This document shows, piece by piece, positions 17,254-28,042 of a DNA stretch of 64,000 bases. Within the stretch, counting starts at the first letter, position 1. Each line of letters opens with the position of its first letter. A program made the position numbers and the translations under genes. Below the pieces are notes generated by a model. It was not told the DNA's origin, searched no databases, and was given only the letters and a program-made list of their open reading frames with translations. The stretch comes from Saprospiraceae bacterium (GTDB lineage Bacteria > Bacteroidota > Bacteroidia > Chitinophagales > Saprospiraceae): NCBI GenBank assembly GCA_020628095.1, contig JAHDFP010000001.1:372001-436000 (forward strand), in the 5' to 3' direction.

Positions 17254-20200
17254 ATGAGATGTTACCTAACTGGTTGGGTTATCCTAACTATGTCTATACT
17301 ATTGTTTCCTCAGACCATAATTAGTGTCGAAGCGGGACCAATATCATATACAGACCTGGATGGATCTGTGGATGATTCCTATAATGTTGATATTTCCGAT
17401 TGTACTTCAATTCAGTTTGCCTTAGATTATAACTTTTCTCTTGCTTGGGTAGGTTCTGGCAATATGGAACTCTCAGATGATTGTGGTGGCGGAGCCTGTG
17501 CTGGTGATCCCAACGATCCCGTATCAGGAGCTTGTGATGGTTGCTGGGATTTCATGTGGGTGGAGTTTGATCTTGGAGGATCTAATGTAGAAGACGAATT
17601 AATCGGAGAATCTGGCACAACAGATTCCGAACAATCTGGCATAATTACTTCTGACATCTTTTGTACCGATGGTGCAACTGACGCCGAGATAAGAATAAGA
17701 AATCAGAATTGGGCATCGGACGAAACCAACACCTTCTCTAACGTAGTCATCTACTGTTGGGAAGGGTATCCGACTTTTACAACCAATGACCCCGTATGTT
17801 CTAATCAGAACATGGACCTCTCTGGCAGTGCTGGAGACGAAACGGTAATAAGTGATTGGGATTGGAAATCTGATGCCGGAGCTATTATTAACGATCCTGT
17901 TGCTCAAAATACATTCGCTACTGACATAACGGATGGAGAAACATTCACGCTCACAACCACCGACGTCAATACTTGTTCTGCCAGTTATGCTAAAAGCGTG
18001 ACAACCTCTAATTTTACGGCAGAGCTTACGGGTGGGGGAGACGTCTGCCCTGGAGACTGTACAGATCCAAGTACGGATATTACAGTATCAATAAACGGTG
18101 GTGTTGCCCCATATCAAGTTGTATTAAATGTGGACGGATTTCCTATTACGGTGCCAGGCATAGACATAGACGAACAATTCAGAATATGCATAGATCCTGA
18201 TATAGCGATACCTACCGTGGACCCTAGTGCGAGTCCATTCCAGATTACAGTTTCTACGGGATTTGATATATCTATTATAAATATAGTGGATGCAACTAGT
18301 TGTATAGGTACAATAAATGGTGGTGCAGTAACTATAAATGCGCTTCCTGAGCCATTTGCAATGGGTACCGTTAACCCTTTGGATGTATGCTTTGATGGAG
18401 GCACAGGACTATTAGACTTAACTCAGTTTGATGACTTAGTGACGGGTGGAGATAATAGTCTTGATGTTTCGTATTACTTAAGTGAAGATGCAAGTACAGA
18501 AATAGTTCCAGCTGATGAATTTCCAATAATTACTAACAATGTATATGCGAGAACCTTTGATGGCACTTGTTATTCTGATTTCGTGTTGGTTGCATTTAAT
18601 CCAGATTCTAAGCCATCAATAGATAACGTTCAACCCATAGAAGAGTGTATAGATAATGACAATTATATTTTACCATTTCCTTCGGCTATTGCTGATATAG
18701 CACCTGCAGAGGTTTCGGTTCTTTCTGCCATACAATACTACCTTGATCCAGATGGTAACGATGGTCCATACACGAGTATTCCTATTAATACCACGGAGGT
18801 ATATATGATTTGGACGCCTGGATCTAATTCAACTTGCGATCCTGTAGTAGCCCTTGTAGAAGTTGATCTGAACAGGATTCCAATATTGGATGATCCAACA
18901 GGTACACTGTCGGGATGTGGAAAAATAGAATTACCATTACCAGATGGTGATTTCTTTAATGATCATTTATACGAAGACAACAATGGTATTTTCTACACGG
19001 CTGGCGATGAAATATTAGAATCTGATAACGTAACATCTGTAACGCTCACTCTCATAGGAGATAATGGCTGTAATTACGACGAAGTGCTAAATGTGGACAT
19101 TACAGAAGGTGTTAGCTACACTGTACCTAACCTATCCCCAGCATGCGACTCCATAATTCTTCCTCCTATTACGCCGAGTTCCCCTACCGCATCTTATTTT
19201 ACATCAGCAAGAGGTAATGGAACGGAATATGAGCCAGGTGATAAGATATTCGCACCTTTCGATGAGACATTATTCTTATATGATCCTAATGCAAGTTGCA
19301 CACAAGAAGTATCCTTTGATCTGGAGATCATAGCTTCACCAAAATTCGAATTACCAAGAGATACATCATCATGTGAAGAATTAGAGCTACCTCCTTTTAG
19401 AGGTACTTTTTCTAGCGATGCTTTCTACTCCACAGAGGTAAGCAATGACGATGATAAAAAATTATTCCCAGGAGATATATTGGCAGATGATGATAGAATA
19501 TTCATCTTAGATACTCTGGGAGGCTGTCCTACTGTGGACACCATGGACGTGACAATTGTAACAGAACCTTATGCTGGAATAGATAATTCAGTAGAAATTT
19601 GTGAAGGATACACTGGTTCTACTTTGGACCTTGTAGACTTAATTGGTGATCCTGATAATGGTGGTGATTGGTCTTATCCTTCGATACCAGATTTCAATCC
19701 TACTGATCCGACAGATGTAGATGTTAGCACCTTACCAGAGGGAGATCATGACATTACCTATGCGATAGATCGAGAAGGATGTCCTATAGCTCTGGCAACT
19801 CTAACGATAAATGTGGTAGCACCACCAGACGCGGGAGATGACAACCAAATCAGCCAATGTATAGGAGGAATATTTGACTTCGAAAATCTTATATCTAACC
19901 CAGAATCTGGAGGTCAGTGGTCTCAGACAGATGGCGATGTCGTGGATCTTTCTGATCCTATTAACGTAGATATGACCGCATCTCCATCAGGAGATTATGA
20001 ATTCGAATATACCTTATCAGGAAATGCCGCATCTGGATTATGCGATGACCAAACGACAACACTTTCTATTACCCTACTGCCAGAGCCTAATGCTGGTGAC
20101 GATAATTTTACCACAGTATGTGAAGGAGAAACAATTAATATAAGAGACTTGCTGTCTAATGATGCCGAAACTACTGGTATGTTCGAGCCAGATGGGTTTT

Positions 20201-23200
20201 TACTCACTGGTGACACATGGAACACAACTGATGTTGCTCCTCAGACATACCTTGTACAGTATATAGTAGAAAACCGAGACCCTCAATGTGATTCTGATAT
20301 GGCTGAATTGACTATTGAAGTTTTAGGCAATTCTGAATTCACAATAGAAGAAGAACTATGTGCAGGAACTTCTATGGAGGTGAATGGAACAACTTATGAC
20401 GAAGATAACCCGTCTGGTTCAGAAATATTAACTGCGGCTAATGGCTGTGACAGTACGGTCCTGGTCAACCTGACTTTCTTAGATGCTATCGAAGAAGATG
20501 TAAACGACCAACTTTGTGCTGGCGCCTCTATGGATATCAACGGAACTACTTATGATGAAAGTAATCCAACAGGTACTGAGATAATACAAACTGCTTCTGG
20601 ATGTGATAGTACCATCAATGTCAACCTGACTTTCTTAGATGCTATCGAAGAAGATGTAAACGACCAACTTTGTGCTGGCGCCTCTATGGATATCAATGGA
20701 ACTACTTATGATGAAAGTAATCCAACAGGTACTGAGGTAATACAAACGGCTTCTGGGTGCGATAGTACCATCAATGTAAACTTATCATTCTTACCTCTAT
20801 TAGAATCTGAAGTAAATGAAGAACTATGTACAGGTGCATTTATAGAAGTTAACGGTAGAACCTATGACGAATCTAATCCAGCAGGTACTGAAGTAATACA
20901 AACGGCCTCTGGATGTGATAGTACGGTGACTGTAAATTTAACTTTCTCACCTCCTATTCAATTTACATTGGATGATGAATTATGTGATGGAGGTTCCGTA
21001 GAAGTAAATGGGACTGTCTATGATGAGAACAATTCTACTGGTACAGAAATACTACAAACGATTAATGGATGCGATAGCACAGTCATCATTAACTTATCTT
21101 TCGCAGACGCCTTAGTGAGAGATATTAATCAAGAATTATGCTCTGGTGCAACTATTGAGGTCAATGGGACTGTATTCGATGAGAATAATCCATCAGGTTC
21201 TGAAGTTATCACAACAGCTAGCGGTTGTGATAGTACAGTCAATGTCAGTTTAACCTTTATTTCGGAGGTCACATTTGATCTTAATGAGCAACTATGCTCG
21301 GGATCGACTATAGATGTGAACGGCACAACCTATGACGAATCTAATCCATCAGGTACGGAAATGTTAGTCTCATCCGCTGGATGTGACAGTATAGTTAACG
21401 TCAACTTGACTTTTGCGCAATCAGTGAGTTTTGATCTAACGCAGCAATTATGTACTGGTGCAACTATAGAGGTCAACGGAACAACTTATGACGAATCCAA
21501 TCCAACGGGTACTGAAACTTTTACTACTGCCAATGGATGTGATAGTCTTGTGAATATTATACTTACATTCCAATCTGACGTAGAATCTGATTATGAAGAA
21601 ACAATATGCGATGGATCAGAAAGAATAATCGAAGGCGAATTATTTGATGTAAATAATCCATCGGGACAAGTACTTATCCCTAATGGTAGTACCGCTGGAT
21701 GCGATAGCCTTGTTAATGTGATGCTTGACTATCAGACATCCCCTACAACTAACCTCACACCTTCTCTTTGTACGGGAGAAACTGTAGTGGTAAATGGAAA
21801 TATTTATGGGGAAAACAACTCCTCTGGGTTAGAAGTGTTGGAGGCCGCAAATGGTTGTGATAGTCTTGTAGTAATTGATTTAACCTTTGCTGCGGCTAAG
21901 GAAGAAAATATAGATCAACAATTGTGTACAGGTTCTTCTATCGAAGTCAATGGAACTATCTATGACGAGAGCAATCCAAATGGTACTGAAATGCTAACCA
22001 CAGCTAATGGTTGTGATAGTCTTGTGAATGTTAACTTAACTTTCGCAGCAGCTATCGTAGAAGACCTTAATCAAGAAATTTGTACAGGTACCTCTATCGA
22101 AGTCAATGGGACTATATACGACGAAAGCAATCCAACTGGTACTGAAACTTTTATGACAGCTAGTGGATGTGACAGCCTTGTGAACGTCAGCTTGACTTTC
22201 GCGGCAGCTATAGTGGAAGACCTTAATCAAGAAATTTGTACAGGTACCTCTATCGAAGTCAATGGGACTATATACGACGAAACGAATCCAACTGGTACTG
22301 AAACTTTTATGACAGCTAGTGGATGTGACAGCCTTGTTAATGTCAGCTTGACTTTCGCGGCAGCCATCGTGGAAGACCTTAATCGAGAAATTTGTACAGG
22401 TACTTTTATAGAAGTAAACGGAACCATATACGACGAAACGAATCCAACTGGTACTGAAACTTTTATGACAGCTAGTGGATGCGACAGCCTTGTGAACGTC
22501 AACTTGACTTTCGCGGCAGCTATAGAAGAAAGTCTCGATCAAGAATTATGTTCTGGTGGGTCTATAGAAATTAACGGAACGATATACGACGAAACGAATC
22601 CAACTGGTACTGAGATGTTCGTGACATCTGCAGGTTGTGACAGTCTTCTTACTGTAAACCTAACATTCCAGGATGCGCCGCAAAGTGAAATCACTCAGGA
22701 ACTATGTGTAGGAGGCTCAATAGAAATTAATGGTACGACCTATGACGAATCCAACTCAAATGGTGTAGAAACCTATACGACTTCTGATGGGTGTGATAGT
22801 TTGGTCATTGTAACGCTAACTTTTTCTCAGGCCATAGAGGGCAATTTAGATGTTGATCTTTGCCAAGGCGAATCATTCACTTATGACGGCGTTGTATACG
22901 ATGAGAGTAATCCAGCGGGAACAGCGATGCTGACTAGTGTCAATGGTTGTGATAGTCTACTTAATATTAATCTGAATTTTGTTAGTCAGGTTAATGTAGA
23001 AAGGAACGAAACACTCTGTTCTGGTCAGTCTATAGAAGTCAACGGCATAATCTATGACGAGGCCAATCCGTCTGGAATGGAAACAATCTCGAGTGCCAGC
23101 GGCTGTGACAGTTTAGTAATGATTAATCTTTCTTTCGCACCCGCTTCTATAGGTAATGTAGAAGAAACACTGTGTTCTGGAGGGACGATAACTGTCAATG

Positions 23201-24528
23201 GTGTCGTCTATGATGAAAGTAATCCAGTAGGTTCAGAATTGCTGACCAGTTCTACAGGATGCGATAGTATCGTCAATATTAGTCTTACATTCCAGAATGA
23301 GATAAATGTTACCATAGACGATATGCTATGTGGAGACGAAGCCATAGAAGTCAATGGAATAACTTATGATCAATCTAACCCTACTGGAGCAGAAATTCTG
23401 CAATCCGTTAACGGATGTGATAGTATCGTCACCATCGATCTGAGCTTTGGACAAGGAGGTATAGAAAATATAGAACAAACGCTATGCGAAGGTCAGTCAA
23501 TAGAAGTCAATGGTACAGTCTATGACGAATCTAATCCAACAGGTACGGAAACGATTATAACTATAACAGGATGCGACAGCACCATTAATGTTAATCTGAG
23601 TTATGTCTCTTCTTTTGTGGAGAACTTAGATCAATCATTATGTGAAGGAGGATCTATCGAAGTAAATGGTGTCGTCTATGATGAGAGTAATCCTAGTGGA
23701 ATAGAATCGATGAAAAGTGTCAATGGATGTGATAGTATCGTTAATATCAATTTGACTTTCGTTGCGCCAACCGTCACATTTGAGGTAGAAGATGCTTGCT
23801 CTAATGGTATGGAAGGAAATGTATCGATCGTTGCCGTGGATGGGTTTACTCTTCCAGTTATGTTGGATGTAGATGGTACAGGACCAGTGGAAGTTAATAA
23901 TTTGCCATTCGAGTTTGTATTATTGACTGGAGCGCATGACATCAGCGTTAATGACGCTAATTGTCTCTATCAGGAAAGTATAACTGTAGAAAATGGAAGC
24001 GAACCAACCGCAGAAATAATACCGACGGATGATGGACAAGGTAATTTATCATTTGTATTGCAATCAGATATTACCCCGACCAATTTGACTTGGTCATCGT
24101 CAGAGTTAGCGCTTTCTTGCGAATCATGTGAAACCACATCAGCCGCAAATGTCGAAGGTTATACCTTAACAGCTAGCTTCGAAGATGATAATGGATGTCT
24201 ATTTACTCGTACCATTACCGGTACGGCACCACCTCAAGGTGAAGTAGAGGTATATATTCCTAACACCTTCGATCAATCAGACCCAGAGAATGCATCATTC
24301 TACGTTCAGTCAGAAAATGATTTTATGGTTGATCAGATGTTGATCTTTGATAGATGGGGTAATGTTATATTCAATAACGAAAACTTTTTTACTAATGATC
24401 CTGATCAAGGATGGAATGCCACAAGAAATGGCAAGAGAATAGAGCAAGGTGTCTATGTCTATGCTATCCAAATGACTTTCGATGATAGGCCGAGATACTA
24501 TCGAGGAACATTGACTGTGGTCAAATAG
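17254..24528 (+). CDS. Giant secreted repeat protein with T9SS type B (CHU_C) sorting domain
   Basis: This is a predicted cell-surface or secreted protein of about 2424 residues. I chose the ATG at 17254 because it begins a signal peptide (MRCYLTGWVILTMSILLFPQ...); in-frame alternatives are an ATG at 17206 and a TTG at 17164. The N-terminal third has Cys-rich beta-type regions, including three related blocks of about 75-80 residues marked by AGxDN...CEG. Residues 1026-2172 are 22 tandem repeats of 52 residues. The last 95 residues are a gliding-motility-associated C-terminal domain (VEVYIPNTFDQSDP, MLIFDRWGNVIF, QGVYVYAIQMTF), which directs type IX secretion. Acidic, Asn/Thr-rich repeats suggest an adhesin or surface-layer role (inference). 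No enzymatic domain is recognisable. Confidence 0.9.
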   Translation: MRCYLTGWVILTMSILLFPQTIISVEAGPISYTDLDGSVDDSYNVDISDCTSIQFALDYNFSLAWVGSGNMELSDDCGGGACAGDPNDPVSGACDGCWDFMWVEFDLGGSNVEDELIGESGTTDSEQSGIITSDIFCTDGATDAEIRIRNQNWASDETNTFSNVVIYCWEGYPTFTTNDPVCSNQNMDLSGSAGDETVISDWDWKSDAGAIINDPVAQNTFATDITDGETFTLTTTDVNTCSASYAKSVTTSNFTAELTGGGDVCPGDCTDPSTDITVSINGGVAPYQVVLNVDGFPITVPGIDIDEQFRICIDPDIAIPTVDPSASPFQITVSTGFDISIINIVDATSCIGTINGGAVTINALPEPFAMGTVNPLDVCFDGGTGLLDLTQFDDLVTGGDNSLDVSYYLSEDASTEIVPADEFPIITNNVYARTFDGTCYSDFVLVAFNPDSKPSIDNVQPIEECIDNDNYILPFPSAIADIAPAEVSVLSAIQYYLDPDGNDGPYTSIPINTTEVYMIWTPGSNSTCDPVVALVEVDLNRIPILDDPTGTLSGCGKIELPLPDGDFFNDHLYEDNNGIFYTAGDEILESDNVTSVTLTLIGDNGCNYDEVLNVDITEGVSYTVPNLSPACDSIILPPITPSSPTASYFTSARGNGTEYEPGDKIFAPFDETLFLYDPNASCTQEVSFDLEIIASPKFELPRDTSSCEELELPPFRGTFSSDAFYSTEVSNDDDKKLFPGDILADDDRIFILDTLGGCPTVDTMDVTIVTEPYAGIDNSVEICEGYTGSTLDLVDLIGDPDNGGDWSYPSIPDFNPTDPTDVDVSTLPEGDHDITYAIDREGCPIALATLTINVVAPPDAGDDNQISQCIGGIFDFENLISNPESGGQWSQTDGDVVDLSDPINVDMTASPSGDYEFEYTLSGNAASGLCDDQTTTLSITLLPEPNAGDDNFTTVCEGETINIRDLLSNDAETTGMFEPDGFLLTGDTWNTTDVAPQTYLVQYIVENRDPQCDSDMAELTIEVLGNSEFTIEEELCAGTSMEVNGTTYDEDNPSGSEILTAANGCDSTVLVNLTFLDAIEEDVNDQLCAGASMDINGTTYDESNPTGTEIIQTASGCDSTINVNLTFLDAIEEDVNDQLCAGASMDINGTTYDESNPTGTEVIQTASGCDSTINVNLSFLPLLESEVNEELCTGAFIEVNGRTYDESNPAGTEVIQTASGCDSTVTVNLTFSPPIQFTLDDELCDGGSVEVNGTVYDENNSTGTEILQTINGCDSTVIINLSFADALVRDINQELCSGATIEVNGTVFDENNPSGSEVITTASGCDSTVNVSLTFISEVTFDLNEQLCSGSTIDVNGTTYDESNPSGTEMLVSSAGCDSIVNVNLTFAQSVSFDLTQQLCTGATIEVNGTTYDESNPTGTETFTTANGCDSLVNIILTFQSDVESDYEETICDGSERIIEGELFDVNNPSGQVLIPNGSTAGCDSLVNVMLDYQTSPTTNLTPSLCTGETVVVNGNIYGENNSSGLEVLEAANGCDSLVVIDLTFAAAKEENIDQQLCTGSSIEVNGTIYDESNPNGTEMLTTANGCDSLVNVNLTFAAAIVEDLNQEICTGTSIEVNGTIYDESNPTGTETFMTASGCDSLVNVSLTFAAAIVEDLNQEICTGTSIEVNGTIYDETNPTGTETFMTASGCDSLVNVSLTFAAAIVEDLNREICTGTFIEVNGTIYDETNPTGTETFMTASGCDSLVNVNLTFAAAIEESLDQELCSGGSIEINGTIYDETNPTGTEMFVTSAGCDSLLTVNLTFQDAPQSEITQELCVGGSIEINGTTYDESNSNGVETYTTSDGCDSLVIVTLTFSQAIEGNLDVDLCQGESFTYDGVVYDESNPAGTAMLTSVNGCDSLLNINLNFVSQVNVERNETLCSGQSIEVNGIIYDEANPSGMETISSASGCDSLVMINLSFAPASIGNVEETLCSGGTITVNGVVYDESNPVGSELLTSSTGCDSIVNISLTFQNEINVTIDDMLCGDEAIEVNGITYDQSNPTGAEILQSVNGCDSIVTIDLSFGQGGIENIEQTLCEGQSIEVNGTVYDESNPTGTETIITITGCDSTINVNLSYVSSFVENLDQSLCEGGSIEVNGVVYDESNPSGIESMKSVNGCDSIVNINLTFVAPTVTFEVEDACSNGMEGNVSIVAVDGFTLPVMLDVDGTGPVEVNNLPFEFVLLTGAHDISVNDANCLYQESITVENGSEPTAEIIPTDDGQGNLSFVLQSDITPTNLTWSSSELALSCESCETTSAANVEGYTLTASFEDDNGCLFTRTITGTAPPQGEVEVYIPNTFDQSDPENASFYVQSENDFMVDQMLIFDRWGNVIFNNENFFTNDPDQGWNATRNGKRIEQGVYVYAIQMTFDDRPRYYRGTLTVVK
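20329..23769 (+). repeat. 22 tandem coding repeats of about 156 bp (52 residues)
   Basis: The unit consensus is roughly LCxGxSIEVNGTxYDESNP, then TGTExxxTAxGCDS, then xVNVNLTF plus a short linker. I count 22 units; nearly all are exactly 52 residues (the first is 53, the ninth 54). Each keeps two cysteines, one in LC and one in GCDS, so an intra-repeat disulfide is possible. Units 2 and 3 (20488-20643 and 20644-20799) are nearly identical in DNA, as are units 12, 13 and 14 (22054-22521), which points to recent duplication or conversion. Other units differ widely at the DNA level. Confidence 0.95.
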
Positions 24529-24559
24529 AAATACAAGACATATAGGTATTCTCTTCTTC

Positions 24560-24607
24560 AAAGTAAGGATTCATATTAATTATTTTCTTAATATGAATCC
24601 TTACTTT
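24560..24607 (+). terminator. 20-bp perfect hairpin after the giant repeat gene
   Basis: The arm 24560-24579 is exactly complementary to 24588-24607, with an 8-base loop (TTATTTTC) and a short T run at 24605-24608. It lies 31 bases after the repeat-protein stop and 19 bases before the parE ATG. It is a likely terminator; its right arm overlaps the candidate parE promoter. Confidence 0.75.
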
Positions 24608-24609
24608 TG
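24602..24609 (+). promoter_or_regulatory. Candidate -7 promoter element for parE
   Basis: TACTTTTG matches the Bacteroidota consensus TAnnTTTG. It ends 17 bases before the parE ATG, which would give a short leader of about 10 bases. It shares six bases with the 3' arm of the hairpin at 24560-24607. I see no clear -33 TTG at the usual distance. Confidence 0.45.
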
Positions 24610-24626
24610 TATTTACAAGATTTGTT

Positions 24627-26504
24627 ATGAGTCAGGTTACGTATACAGAAGAGAACATCAGGTCATTAGACTGGAAAGAGCATATCAGATTGAGACCTGG
24701 TATGTACATTGGCAAGCTCGGAGATGGCAGTAATGCAGATGATGGCATCTACGTGTTACTTAAAGAAGTATTGGACAACTGCATCGACGAGTATGTCATG
24801 GGCTATGGCAAGCATATTGACATCACTATCAAAGATGGCAAAGTCTCCATACGAGATTATGGAAGGGGAATACCACTGGGTAAAGTCGTGGATGTTGTAT
24901 CCAAAATTAATACTGGAGGAAAGTACGACTCTAAAGCCTTCAAAAAATCTGTAGGTCTCAATGGTGTCGGATCTAAAGCTGTCAATGCCCTCTCGACTCA
25001 GTTCAGAGTAGAAGCCTTCCGTGATGGAAAATCCAAGTCCGCAGAATTCTCTCAGGGAGAATTACTCAAAGAATCGCGCATCTCTAAATCCTCAGGTAAA
25101 AATGGAACACTTGTAGAATTCGAACCAGATAGTTCCGTATTCAAAAATTACAAATTCGAAGACGAGTATATCGAAGAAAGACTTTGGGACTATGCCTATC
25201 TGAATTCTGGCTTGAAAATAAATTTCAATAACAAAGTATTCTACAGTAAACAAGGCCTATTAGACCTACTCAAGAATAAAACGAATCCTGAAAATATACG
25301 TTACGAAATCATCCATCTATCTGGTCATGATATAGAGATTGCTCTGACGCACGGCAATGCCTATGGAGAGGAATACTACTCGTTCGTCAATGGTCAGAAT
25401 ACGACACAAGGAGGTACACATCTACAAGCTTTCAGAGAGGGAATTATCAAAACTGTCCGCGAACATTTTAATAAATCATTCGACTCGCGTGATATACAAT
25501 CTTCTATTATAGGTGCAATAAGTGTAAGGGTGGAGGAACCTGTTTTTGAGTCGCAGACAAAAACCAAATTAGGGTCTGTAAAAATTGCTCCTGATGGAGA
25601 TACGGTCAGATCATTCGTTGTAGATTTTGTCAAAGAACAATTTGACAACTTTTTGCACAAGAACAAAGAAATTGCTCAGACCATACTCAAGAAAATACAA
25701 CAATCAGAAAGAGAAAGAAAAGAAATCGCCGGCATCAAGAAACTGGCTAACCAGCGTGCCAAAAAAGCCAATATCCACAATAAAAAACTCAGAGACTGCA
25801 AAGTACACTATAACGATAAGCGAGGTAACGAGGATCAGAAAAATGCCACTACCGTATTTATAACAGAGGGGGACTCAGCGAGTGGATCTATTACTAAGGC
25901 CAGAGACGTGCAGACACAGGCCGTATTTAGTCTGCGTGGTAAACCCCTCAATAGTTTTGGACAAACCAAAAAGATAGTCTACGAAAACGAAGAGCTCAAC
26001 CTCCTACAGCATGCCCTCAATATAGAGGATGGCCTCGATGGATTAAGATTCAACAATGTAGTAATAGCCACCGATGCCGATGTCGATGGTATGCACATCA
26101 GGCTTCTATTGCTTACATTTTTTCTTCAGTTCTTCCCTGATCTTGTAAGACAAGGTCACCTATATATATTAGAGACGCCCCTATTCCGTGTAAGAGATAA
26201 GCAACAGACATTTTACTGTTACTCTCAAAAAGAAAAGAAAGAGGCCATCGATAGCCTCAGAGGTAAACCTGAGATCACAAGATTTAAAGGCTTGGGTGAA
26301 ATCTCTCCTGATGAGTTCGAAGCATTTATAGGTGATGATATCCGATTAGACCCTGTAAGGTTACTAAGTAGTACAAGTATCAAGGATTTACTGACCTATT
26401 ATATGGGTAAAAACACAATGGATCGTCAGAAATTTATAATCAATAATCTAAAAATAGAATTGGACGAATTAGATCCTGATGAGGTCATAGAACTCGATGA
26501 TTAA
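24627..26504 (+). CDS. parE: DNA topoisomerase IV subunit B (type IIA, GyrB/ParE family)
   Basis: This is the ATPase and TOPRIM subunit of a type IIA topoisomerase, which unlinks daughter chromosomes. At 625 residues it has the ParE-type length and lacks the GyrB insert. The GHKL ATPase marks are [17 protein letters not shown] and [14 protein letters not shown]. The TOPRIM marks are [11 protein letters not shown] and the [17 protein letters not shown] block. The C-terminus ends with the [11 protein letters not shown] region and an acidic tail. Its ParC partner is not adjacent; the next gene is an LVIVD lipoprotein 238 bases downstream. ParE rather than GyrB is favoured by the sequence start ([20 protein letters not shown]), but this is a family-level judgement. 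Confidence 0.9.
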   Translation: MSQVTYTEENIRSLDWKEHIRLRPGMYIGKLGDGSNADDGIYVLLKEVLDNCIDEYVMGYGKHIDITIKDGKVSIRDYGRGIPLGKVVDVVSKINTGGKYDSKAFKKSVGLNGVGSKAVNALSTQFRVEAFRDGKSKSAEFSQGELLKESRISKSSGKNGTLVEFEPDSSVFKNYKFEDEYIEERLWDYAYLNSGLKINFNNKVFYSKQGLLDLLKNKTNPENIRYEIIHLSGHDIEIALTHGNAYGEEYYSFVNGQNTTQGGTHLQAFREGIIKTVREHFNKSFDSRDIQSSIIGAISVRVEEPVFESQTKTKLGSVKIAPDGDTVRSFVVDFVKEQFDNFLHKNKEIAQTILKKIQQSERERKEIAGIKKLANQRAKKANIHNKKLRDCKVHYNDKRGNEDQKNATTVFITEGDSASGSITKARDVQTQAVFSLRGKPLNSFGQTKKIVYENEELNLLQHALNIEDGLDGLRFNNVVIATDADVDGMHIRLLLLTFFLQFFPDLVRQGHLYILETPLFRVRDKQQTFYCYSQKEKKEAIDSLRGKPEITRFKGLGEISPDEFEAFIGDDIRLDPVRLLSSTSIKDLLTYYMGKNTMDRQKFIINNLKIELDELDPDEVIELDD

Positions 26505-26742
26505 GCTAGCATAACTGATCTACCTTTTTTAAAATTAATATCAACTTATTAAATAGGGACATCTACCTCATTTGTCCATCTAAAGGTCATTAAGCACGTC
26601 AGTCTATAAATACGTATCTTGAATAAGACAGCATCTTGTTGGTCGAGGATAATTTTTTGTAATAGATAAAAAATAATAGAGACAATCACCAACACCCCAC
26701 CCTACTCTTAGCGTCTACCTATGTGTAAATAAAAATGAAACT

Positions 26743-28029
26743 ATGAGAAATTTAAAATCAGTAAGGACATTAATACTACTCACAGCAATAATCACAATAG
26801 GATTTAACGCCTGCATCGAGGACCAATGCTCATCTACGAGACATTTTATCGAAATGATACCGGTATATGCTTTCCCAGATGACTTTAGAGTAGAAGTGAC
26901 CACAGACGCCCCAAGAGAAATGGAAGAAACAGGAAAATTCTACTTTTTTAGAAACTTCATATTTGTCAACGAAAAGCATAAAGGCATCCACGTAATTGAT
27001 AATAACGATCCAGAAAATCCAGAAAATTTACATTTTATCAATATCCCAGGCAACGTAGATATTTCTATAAAGGGGAACATATTGTATGCAGATTCTTATG
27101 TAGATCTATTATCTATCGATATATCAGATATCACGAGCCCTAGAATCCTGTGCAGAGACGAAGAAGTATTTGCATCCAATGGATTCCAGGAAGGTCTTGG
27201 TTACCTAATAGAATGGGAGCCAACAGAAAATACTATGGAGATAGATTGTACAGATCCTAATTTTGGCAAGCAACAATTCAGTCAAGGCGGTAGAAATATT
27301 TTCGTAGCAGAAGATGTATTTGACGCAGATGGCCCAGAAGTCGCTGGTGGTGACAATAATGCAGGGAGTGGTCAGGGTGGATCTCAGAATAGATTTACTG
27401 TTATCTACGACTTCCTATATGTACTCAATAATACAGAGCTAATCGCTTATGATCTAGAAGACCCTGCTAAACCGCGACAGACACAAACCACTTATGTCAA
27501 CTGGAATATCGAGACCATCTTCCCTTATGGAGAATACATATTTATAGGCTCGCAGACGGGGATGTACATCTATGACATATCTAACCCTGCCTCTCCTGAG
27601 TTTGTATCTAATTTTGATCATGCGCAGGCTTGTGACCCAGTTTTCGTAAGTAACGACATAGCCTATGTTACTCTTAGAGAAGGAACTTGGTGTAATAATG
27701 CCATCAACCAACTAGACGTACTCGATGTATCTGACATAAGAAGACCTAGACTTATCAAATCTTATGATATGGATCATCCTCACGGACTCTCAGTCATAGA
27801 TAATACACTCTATCTATGTGAGGGACGATATGGTCTTAAAGTATTCGAGACAGAGGATCTAGAGAATATAACTGAAAACAAGCTAGATCATGTGGAAGAT
27901 TATGATGCCTACGATGCCATATCTCTTAGTAAAGAGCACCTTTTGGTTGTAGGCAAAGATGGTCTAATACAGTTTGATACATCCGATCCTGATGACCTCA
28001 AAGAATTAAGTATCGTAGCTGTCAAATAA
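26743..28029 (+). CDS. LVIVD-repeat surface lipoprotein
   Basis: This is a predicted lipoprotein of 428 residues. The signal peptide ends in IGFNAC, with the lipidated cysteine at about residue 24. Several LVIVD-type beta-propeller repeats follow, recognisable as GIHVIDNNDPENPENL, LLSIDISDITSPRIL, GMYIYDISNPASPEF, QLDVLDVSDIRRPRLI and GLKVFETEDLENI. A Gly/Asn/Ser-rich insert near residues 205-218 divides the propeller. It precedes a probable outer-membrane barrel gene by 13 bases and an ECF sigma gene, so all are probably one transcript. Function of the repeat family is unknown; binding of a ligand or partner at the surface is the usual guess. Confidence 0.85.
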   Translation: MRNLKSVRTLILLTAIITIGFNACIEDQCSSTRHFIEMIPVYAFPDDFRVEVTTDAPREMEETGKFYFFRNFIFVNEKHKGIHVIDNNDPENPENLHFINIPGNVDISIKGNILYADSYVDLLSIDISDITSPRILCRDEEVFASNGFQEGLGYLIEWEPTENTMEIDCTDPNFGKQQFSQGGRNIFVAEDVFDADGPEVAGGDNNAGSGQGGSQNRFTVIYDFLYVLNNTELIAYDLEDPAKPRQTQTTYVNWNIETIFPYGEYIFIGSQTGMYIYDISNPASPEFVSNFDHAQACDPVFVSNDIAYVTLREGTWCNNAINQLDVLDVSDIRRPRLIKSYDMDHPHGLSVIDNTLYLCEGRYGLKVFETEDLENITENKLDHVEDYDAYDAISLSKEHLLVVGKDGLIQFDTSDPDDLKELSIVAVK

Positions 28030-28042
28030 TATGCATCTAATT

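Noticed and set aside
22036-22542. Long open frame on the opposite strand of the repeat gene
   Set aside because: It is a shadow of the tandem repeats, itself repeated with the same period, with no start context or family resemblance.
20329-23769. Regularly spaced repeats resembling a CRISPR-like array
   Set aside because: The period is 156 bases, it stays in one reading frame, and the repeats encode a conserved 52-residue protein unit; there are no short direct repeats with unique spacers.
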